DNA of 64,000 nucleotides, from NCBI GenBank assembly GCA_032158295.1, contig CM063254.1, forward strand, positions 5,982,326 through 6,046,325, in the 5' to 3' direction. The position numbers were made by a program, and so were the translations under genes. The stretch comes from Pycnopodia helianthoides (lineage: Eukaryota; Echinodermata; Asteroidea; Forcipulatida; Asteriidae). Positions 62,501 through 64,000 of the stretch are shown here, piece by piece (positions within the stretch are counted from its first letter, which is position 1; each line of letters opens with the position of its first letter). The notes under the pieces were generated by a model. The model saw only the letters and a list, made by a program, of their open reading frames with translations. It was not told where the DNA came from and searched no databases.

Positions 62501-63544
62501 ATAAACTTGGGTGTGATCCCTGGCTATACGGCAGTTAACGGTTGCATGGCTTCTGACTGGCACCCCCGAACAAAGATATTGACAAAATAGGGAGACCGCC
62601 AACATAGGGCTAGGTAGCTCAGTTGGTAGAGCGCCGATACGTTAATCCGGAGGTCGTTGGTTCAAATCCCGCTCTAGTCAATTTTTTTCTTTGTTCAACC
62701 CTAAAACCCTTGTTTTTTGTTTGTATATTTGCAATTCAACCCTATAAGTATGGGGGCACCCTCCTGCCCAACTGGCAATATTCACAAAAATTCTACAGGA
62801 GACTGTTGAGAGTTAAGTCCACAGTACACAAGCCATGTGGTTTCCATATAGCTCCAGCTGTACAAGCAGAAGAAACTCATGCACCCATTGTTAGCCTGGA
62901 AGGTATGGTACTTTGTGGCGGTCTGTGGTACCTGTGTATAAGAGGATTTTAATGGATTTGAGTATAGACTATGTGAATGTTGTTTACAATAAGTGTGACC
63001 TTGTATATTTTTGAGTATTCTGGCAGGCAAGATACTACACTGGTCCTATGGGAAAGTTGACATTTTGTGTCATAACTTCCACATAAAACCAAGAGTTATG
63101 AAAGTAAAAGCTGGACAAGTTTTTAGATGTGCCCCCTTTCATCATATCAAAAGTTGATAAGAATTAGACAGTGCAATCTCCATAAAATATAAGATTTTAT
63201 GCTTTCTTCCATTGAGCTGTGTACAAATCGTGCCTGCAGGAAGTCAAGGCTCTGTGGCTCTTTTGTAAATATGTGATGTCACAGGTCACATCGTCTATAA
63301 ACAAGTCATTATTCCATTTTGTCTCCTTTTTAAAAAATTTTTTATAAACTCTACAGGCCCACTGTATGTCGTTGGTGAGTATGCCCAGCACGGTAACCTG
63401 CGTGACTTCTTGCGTCTCCGCCGGCCCCCAGAGAACTCGGAGATGACTGTCATGCTCCCGGGCCATGAGCTCCTGACCAACAAGGACCTCATATCCATGG
63501 CCTATCAAGTCGCCCGTGGTATGGAATTCCTGGCTTCCAAGAAG
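38426..63544 (+). CDS. FGFR: Fibroblast growth factor receptor, 13 coding exons, 3' part of gene missing
   Basis: Receptor tyrosine kinase of the plasma membrane. The family binds FGF with heparan sulfate through Ig2 and Ig3 and signals by trans-phosphorylation of the cytoplasmic kinase. Joining 38426-38540, 43740-43862, 44488-44640, 48021-48305, 48584-48822, 49307-49433, 51364-51542, 58895-59036, 59880-60100, 60723-60850, 61409-61524, 62137-62247 and 63357-63544 gives 2127 nt, exactly 709 codons with no stop, and every junction has GT/AG ends and compatible phase. Domain order: signal peptide 1-28, FN3 about 40-130, Ig1 about 132-222, Ig2 about 253-347, Ig3 about 350-454, transmembrane 481-503, kinase from about 572. 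FGFR identity rests on the Ig3 cores, on [15 protein letters not shown] before the kinase, on [13 protein letters not shown], and on [17 protein letters not shown]. The catalytic loop, activation loop and C-tail lie beyond the window. The FN3 module is absent from vertebrate FGFRs. Confidence 0.95.
39158..39382. mobile_element. MITE-like element with 30-bp terminal inverted repeats
   Basis: Starts CTTTTCACATGATAGCAATT and ends AATTGCTGTCGTGTGAAAAG, the arms continuing through TTAGCAAGGGACC / GGACCCTTGCTAA. A single copy in the window; non-coding. Confidence 0.78.
40085..40106. repeat. 22-nt poly-G run
   Basis: Uninterrupted G run within a dispersed repeat (CATTGCCTTGGTG...) related to 23890-23960. 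Length in the assembly may be unreliable. Confidence 0.85.
41740..42060. promoter_or_regulatory. Possible internal regulatory region with CCAAT motifs
   Basis: GCTGATTGGCTGAG (about 41793) and TTAGCCAATCGGGG (about 41930) are two CCAAT-type boxes in opposite orientation in a GC-richer block of intron 1. No TSS evidence. Weak. Confidence 0.2.
43740..43862 (+). CDS. FGFR: FGFR coding exon 2: first half of FN3 domain
   Basis: Acceptor AG at 43738-43739, donor GTAAGA at 43863, phase 1 at both ends. Residues 39-79. The exon reads [19 protein letters not shown] followed by [12 protein letters not shown]. This is the A-B-C strand pattern of a fibronectin type III domain: Pro-rich start, the core Trp in strand B, and a Tyr in strand C. 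It has one N-glycosylation sequon (NLT). Symmetric phase-1 borders fit an extracellular module that can be gained by exon shuffling. Confidence 0.88.
43863..44487 (+). other. FGFR intron 2 (phase 1)
   Basis: 625 bp splitting the FN3 domain; nothing notable seen inside. Confidence 0.85.
44488..44640 (+). CDS. FGFR: FGFR coding exon 3: second half of FN3 domain
   Basis: Acceptor AG at 44486-44487, donor GTAAGT at 44641, phase 1/1. Residues 80-130. The segment [18 protein letters not shown] is the FN3 E-F signature (a Leu, then Tyr x Phe x Val). Sequons NAT and NVT precede it. Single cysteines in exon 2 (KHCK) and exon 3 (STCSKK) could pair across the C-C' region, which is not a core FN3 feature. 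The exon ends at GTGLPP and leads directly into Ig1. Confidence 0.88.
44752..44914. mobile_element. Short MITE-like element
   Basis: Imperfect terminal inverted repeats TTGGATTTTCACAAA (near 44761) and TTTGTGAAATCGGCC (near 44899); 163 bp, non-coding. Confidence 0.6.
45009..45752. repeat. Direct repeats of about 115 bp, 628 bp apart
   Basis: 45009-45121 and 45637-45752 share GGCAGAAACAAAGACTCGAT...CTCACTGTGGTGATA...AGCTAAGCCAGTCTGCAA. The stretch 44969-44999 is also repeated inverted at 45248-45280. Confidence 0.8.
46615..46672. repeat. (TTTATTCA)n microsatellite
   Basis: About seven 8-bp units, with TTTATTCG variants. Confidence 0.85.
47330..47960 (-). repeat. Three tandem copies of a tRNA-Lys-like SINE unit
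   Basis: On the minus strand the tRNA-like bodies are 47871-47942, 47569-47640 and 47364-47435, each 72 nt, with a canonical D-arm TAGCTCAGTTGGTAGAGC, a T-arm GGTTCAAATCCC and a 7-bp acceptor stem in the best copies. The anticodon arm is tRNA-Lys-like (..TTAATC..) but position 33 is C, not U, and the stem is imperfect. Flanking unit sequence (GGTTGAACAAAGAAAAATCG and ACCACAAGGGAAACTGAC) repeats with the bodies. Probably SINE units, not working tRNA genes. Confidence 0.8.
48021..48305 (+). CDS. FGFR: FGFR coding exon 4: complete Ig1 domain
   Basis: The acceptor follows a long CT tract (AG 48019-48020); donor GTGAGT at 48306; phase 1/1. Residues 131-225. One whole I-set Ig domain: Cys155 in VKFKC, Trp167/168 in NITWWKEG, and DSGDYMC with Cys203. 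Sequons are NIT and NFT. In the family Ig1 is autoinhibitory and not needed for FGF binding. The upstream 700 bp holds three tRNA-like repeat units, the last ending about 60 bp before the acceptor. Confidence 0.93.
48584..48822 (+). CDS. FGFR: FGFR coding exon 5: acidic linker and first half of Ig2
   Basis: Acceptor AG 48582-48583, donor GTGAGT at 48823, phase 1 in, phase 0 out. Residues 226-305. The linker 226-249 has six acidic residues ([10 protein letters not shown] then [12 protein letters not shown]), a diluted counterpart of the vertebrate acid box. Ig2 begins around [10 protein letters not shown], with Cys276 in IKLKCP and Trp288 in VVWLKDN. Lys252, 255, 259, 273 and 275 sit where FGFRs carry the heparin-binding basic patch. 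The phase-0 intron splits Ig2 at the position I know from vertebrate FGFR genes. Confidence 0.92.
49307..49433 (+). CDS. FGFR: FGFR coding exon 6: second half of Ig2
   Basis: Acceptor AG 49305-49306, donor GTGAGT at 49434, phase 0 in, phase 1 out. Residues 306-347. [18 protein letters not shown] contains Cys329, which closes the Ig2 disulfide with Cys276, and closely follows the NYTCVVENEYGSINHTY pattern of vertebrate FGFR Ig2. One sequon (NIS). Confidence 0.94.
49434..51363 (+). other. FGFR intron 6 (phase 1)
   Basis: 1.9 kb; its 3' quarter is a 22-bp minisatellite. Confidence 0.85.
50812..51308. repeat. 22-bp minisatellite, about 22 copies
   Basis: Unit GATCCCAATCATCAGTTAGG plus two bases, with C/T variation. 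Within each unit GATGAT and ATCATC are complementary around CCCA, so each repeat can form a small hairpin. The array stops 55 bp before exon 7. A run of GTTGCGATGATCCCAGTCAT units is almost identical, indicating recent expansion. Confidence 0.92.
51364..51542 (+). CDS. FGFR: FGFR coding exon 7: first half of Ig3
   Basis: Acceptor AG 51362-51363 after a T-rich tract; donor GTAAGT at 51543; phase 1 in, phase 0 out. Residues 348-407. [13 protein letters not shown] is the conserved Ig2-Ig3 linker (vertebrate ERSPHRPILQAGLP). Cys374 is in ATFECKI and Trp386 in PHVLWV. Sequons are NAT and NFS. A 22-bp minisatellite ends about 55 bp before this exon. The phase-0 exit is where vertebrate FGFR1-3 choose between IIIa, IIIb and IIIc exons. 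Confidence 0.94.
51687..51925 (+). other. Candidate alternative terminal exon of FGFR (secreted form)
   Basis: A superb acceptor (an uninterrupted run of C and T, then TTTTAG, ending 51686) lies 145 bp after exon 7. In phase 0 it reads [20 protein letters not shown], one more Phe, then TAG (51750-51752). AATAAA occurs at 51897-51902 and 51907-51912. Used with exon 7 it would give a receptor ending inside Ig3 with no transmembrane helix, as vertebrate IIIa exons do. No sequence similarity to IIIa is claimed. Confidence 0.4.
54973..55068 (+). other. Candidate in-frame cassette exon in Ig3
   Basis: Acceptor TCATTATAG (AG 54971-54972) and donor CAGAG/GTATTA bound 96 nt, open in phase 0/0: 32 codons beginning [15 protein letters not shown] and ending [11 protein letters not shown], with two cysteines and an NFT sequon. 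It would insert at the exon 7/8 junction without breaking frame. The pyrimidine tract is only moderate. Confidence 0.25.
56755..56996. mobile_element. Possible MITE-like inverted-repeat element
   Basis: CCAAAATGCGGAC (about 56769) and GTCCGCATTTTG (about 56971), extended by TTTGACAAC / GTTGACAAA, are inverted repeats around a non-coding interior. Confidence 0.5.
57432..57476. repeat. 15-bp hairpin with one mismatch
   Basis: GGCCATTTTGAAGCC (57432-57446) and GGCCTCAAAATGGCC (57462-57476). Confidence 0.75.
58340..58550. repeat. 24-bp minisatellite, about 9 copies
   Basis: Unit ATGAAAGTCACTTTAAATGA plus TTCC. Because 24 is a multiple of 3, one frame repeats an 8-residue peptide (MKVTLNDS), which is a by-product rather than a protein. 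Ends about 345 bp before exon 8. Confidence 0.9.
58895..59036 (+). CDS. FGFR: FGFR coding exon 8: second half of Ig3
   Basis: Acceptor AG 58893-58894, donor GTAAGT at 59037, phase 0 in, phase 1 out. Residues 408-454. [20 protein letters not shown] carries Cys435, the partner of Cys374, and resembles the vertebrate IIIc-type YTCLAGNSIG. At 47 codons it completes Ig3 on its own, so exon 7 joined to exon 8 is a full domain without any insert. No second IIIb-like copy was found in the 7.35-kb intron before it. Confidence 0.94.
59037..59879 (+). other. FGFR intron 8 (phase 1)
   Basis: 843 bp, about 40% of it a family B MITE. Confidence 0.85.
59351..59692. mobile_element. MITE-like element, family B, copy 2
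   Basis: Same orientation as 1634-1976 and nearly identical, including the 20-bp palindrome at about 59511-59530. Confidence 0.82.
59880..60100 (+). CDS. FGFR: FGFR coding exon 9: stalk, transmembrane helix, juxtamembrane start
   Basis: Acceptor AG 59878-59879, donor GTATGT at 60101, phase 1 in, phase 0 out. Residues 455-528. A Pro/Thr/Lys-rich stalk ([13 protein letters not shown]) is followed by one hydrophobic helix, [20 protein letters not shown] (481-500, continuing to 503), then the positive stop-transfer [10 protein letters not shown]. The end KSPLTRQ matches the vertebrate SIPLRRQ at the same exon border. An upstream ORF extension with the same frame (from 59810) is intronic. Confidence 0.94.
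60101..60722 (+). other. FGFR intron 9 with repeat remnants
   Basis: 60176-60450 resembles the SINE body near 3580. 60620-60701 (GAGCGTTTTGCAACCC..GGTGCTTTATAAATGG then TTG/TTA triplets) looks like a LINE 3' tail. Confidence 0.6.
60723..60850 (+). CDS. FGFR: FGFR coding exon 10: juxtamembrane segment
   Basis: Acceptor AG 60721-60722, donor GTCAGT at 60851, phase 0 in, phase 2 out. Residues 529-570. [11 protein letters not shown] and [18 protein letters not shown] align with the vertebrate RPSRLSSS and VSEYELPEDPRWELPRDR. The vertebrate exon begins with the Val-Thr pair needed for FRS2 docking; here it begins LSSESNHSS and has no VT. The acceptor is preceded by a LINE-like 3' tail (60620-60701). 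Confidence 0.92.
60851..61408 (+). other. FGFR intron 10 (phase 2)
   Basis: 558 bp; includes a short internal direct repeat (CATAGAAGTTACTTGTTAAC at about 61005 and 61150). Confidence 0.8.
61409..61524 (+). CDS. FGFR: FGFR coding exon 11: kinase glycine loop and ATP lysine
   Basis: Acceptor AG 61407-61408, donor GTAAAA at 61525, phase 2 in, phase 1 out. Residues 571-609. The glycine loop GEGAFGKV is at 579-586 and the invariant ATP-anchoring lysine is Lys606 in VAVKMLK. The loop reads GAFG where vertebrate FGFRs have GCFG, so the reactive glycine-loop cysteine of the vertebrate family is absent. Confidence 0.95.
61628..62008. mobile_element. MITE-like element, family E, copy 2 (inverted)
   Basis: Occupies most of intron 11. 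Contains the hairpin GAGACCTCACGCGTGTGAGGTCTC. Confidence 0.8.
62137..62247 (+). CDS. FGFR: FGFR coding exon 12: kinase helix C
   Basis: Acceptor AG 62135-62136, donor GTCAGT at 62248, phase 1/1. Residues 610-646. [20 protein letters not shown] is the FGFR helix C with its ion-pair glutamate and the NIINLLG turn, nearly identical to vertebrate FGFRs. It ends in CCTQD, and the next exon begins GPLY, so the intron sits in the beta4-beta5 turn. Confidence 0.95.
62248..63356 (+). other. FGFR intron 12 (phase 1)
   Basis: 1.1 kb holding a (TTTA)n run at 62346-62371, the palindrome-capped tRNA-like SINE 62379-62705, and unremarkable AT-rich DNA. Confidence 0.85.
62379..62705 (+). mobile_element. 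tRNA-Lys-like SINE with terminal 20-bp palindrome
   Basis: The tRNA-like body is 62608-62679 (72 nt, discriminator A; acceptor GGCTAGG/TCTAGTC with two G-T pairs). It is in the same family as the three units at 47330-47960, in opposite orientation. Its far end carries a perfect inverted repeat, ACAAGGGAAACTGACTGGGT (62379-62398) and its complement (62400-62419), one base apart; the 47-kb copies have a single arm only. Confidence 0.8.
63357..63544 (+). CDS. FGFR: FGFR coding exon 13: hinge, kinase insert, helix E start
   Basis: Acceptor AG 63355-63356, donor GTATGT at 63545, phase 1 in, phase 0 out. Residues 647-709. [20 protein letters not shown] is the hinge. The residue before EYA, the gatekeeper, is Gly653 (codon 63374-63376) instead of the usual FGFR valine. 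The insert [17 protein letters not shown] is followed by [14 protein letters not shown]. The following exon, which should begin with the CIHRDL catalytic loop, is outside the window. A GTGAGT inside this exon (from 63375) is a strong donor-like site. Confidence 0.94.
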
Positions 63545-64000
63545 GTATGTAGTTGATCACAGTCGCAATGGAAGACTCTCTGGGATGTTGTCTAAGTGGC
63601 AGAAGACTTACTTGGTAAACAAAGGCGTTCAACCCGGGGGGGGGGGGGCAATTTCGGGCACAGCAAGAAGGGGAAAATGGACAGAGCAAGCAAAAAATGC
63701 TTTTTACCCGGTGTTAGAAATTAGTACTTGTTTTTCTCAGTGTAAAAGTTCGGGCAAATCAACCCTCTTTCCCCCTCAGCCAAGGAGTCTCCATATGCCC
63801 ATGGTGGGTAGATTCATTTTCCCTGTCTCATATCACTAGTAACAAGAGTATGAAGAATGACACTACCTTATTGTTCATCTTCGGGGTTTCCCTTGGGTAG
63901 ACATTTAATACAGCGTTTTTGTGTTCTACAGGAAATCCCACAGTTGAGTGGAAATGGATGAACTTCTTTGATTAAATTCCATGACTGTGGCTGACTTTTT
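63545..64000 (+). other. FGFR intron 13, start only
   Basis: Contains family G repeat copy 2 (63651-63748) after a G-run. A TTCTACAG acceptor-like site at about 63932 is not followed by kinase sequence, so the next exon lies beyond the window. Confidence 0.75.

Noticed and set aside
62623..62952. 109-codon + open frame
   Set aside because: Begins inside the tRNA-like SINE body; its start is a translated tRNA sequence.
63932..64000. Fourteenth coding exon
   Set aside because: Acceptor-like TTCTACAG is followed by sequence that does not encode the expected CIHRDL catalytic loop and has early stops.

Overview
The window is metazoan nuclear DNA: AT-rich, intron-dominated, full of dispersed hairpin-type repeats, with one clear multi-exon gene on the + strand. 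That gene is a fibroblast growth factor receptor (FGFR). The exon layout, the N-terminal fibronectin type III module and the kinds of short inverted-repeat elements suggest an echinoderm, most likely a sea star. The species cannot be fixed from the sequence alone.

Layout. 1-12,200: upstream DNA with no recognised gene, carrying several terminal-inverted-repeat elements (MITE-like), a tRNA-derived SINE and two isolated exon-like islands (6545-6672 on -, 8735-8867 on +). 11,730-12,860: a cluster of perfect hairpins, a CRE-like site and a good splice donor, a plausible but unproven promoter and first non-coding exon. 12,857-38,312: about 25 kb of putative 5' intron with one good non-coding exon candidate (21,623-21,713), many repeats and a LINE tail. 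38,313-63,544: thirteen coding exons. 63,545-64,000: start of the next intron; the rest of the kinase lies beyond the window.

The thirteen coding exons join in frame with matching intron phases into 709 codons: signal peptide, FN3 domain (exons 2-3), Ig1 (exon 4), short acidic linker plus Ig2 (exons 5-6), Ig3 (exons 7-8), stalk and transmembrane helix (exon 9), juxtamembrane segment (exon 10), and kinase N-lobe to helix D/E (exons 11-13). The HRD and DFG motifs and the C-tail are not in the window. Intron positions inside Ig2 and Ig3, around the juxtamembrane segment and in the N-lobe match those I know from vertebrate FGFR genes.

Most interesting: (1) the kinase gatekeeper is encoded as glycine where FGFRs normally have valine, and the same codon creates a strong splice-donor-like site inside the exon; (2) just after the first Ig3 exon there is a strong acceptor leading in frame to a stop and two AATAAA signals, a candidate exon for a secreted receptor; (3) an in-frame 32-codon cassette exon candidate sits in the intron that splits Ig3; (4) two different minisatellites (22 bp and 24 bp units) lie just upstream of the two Ig3 exons; (5) a tRNA-Lys-like repeat is present three times in the 700 bp before the Ig1 exon and once, inverted and capped by a 20-bp palindrome, in the kinase region.
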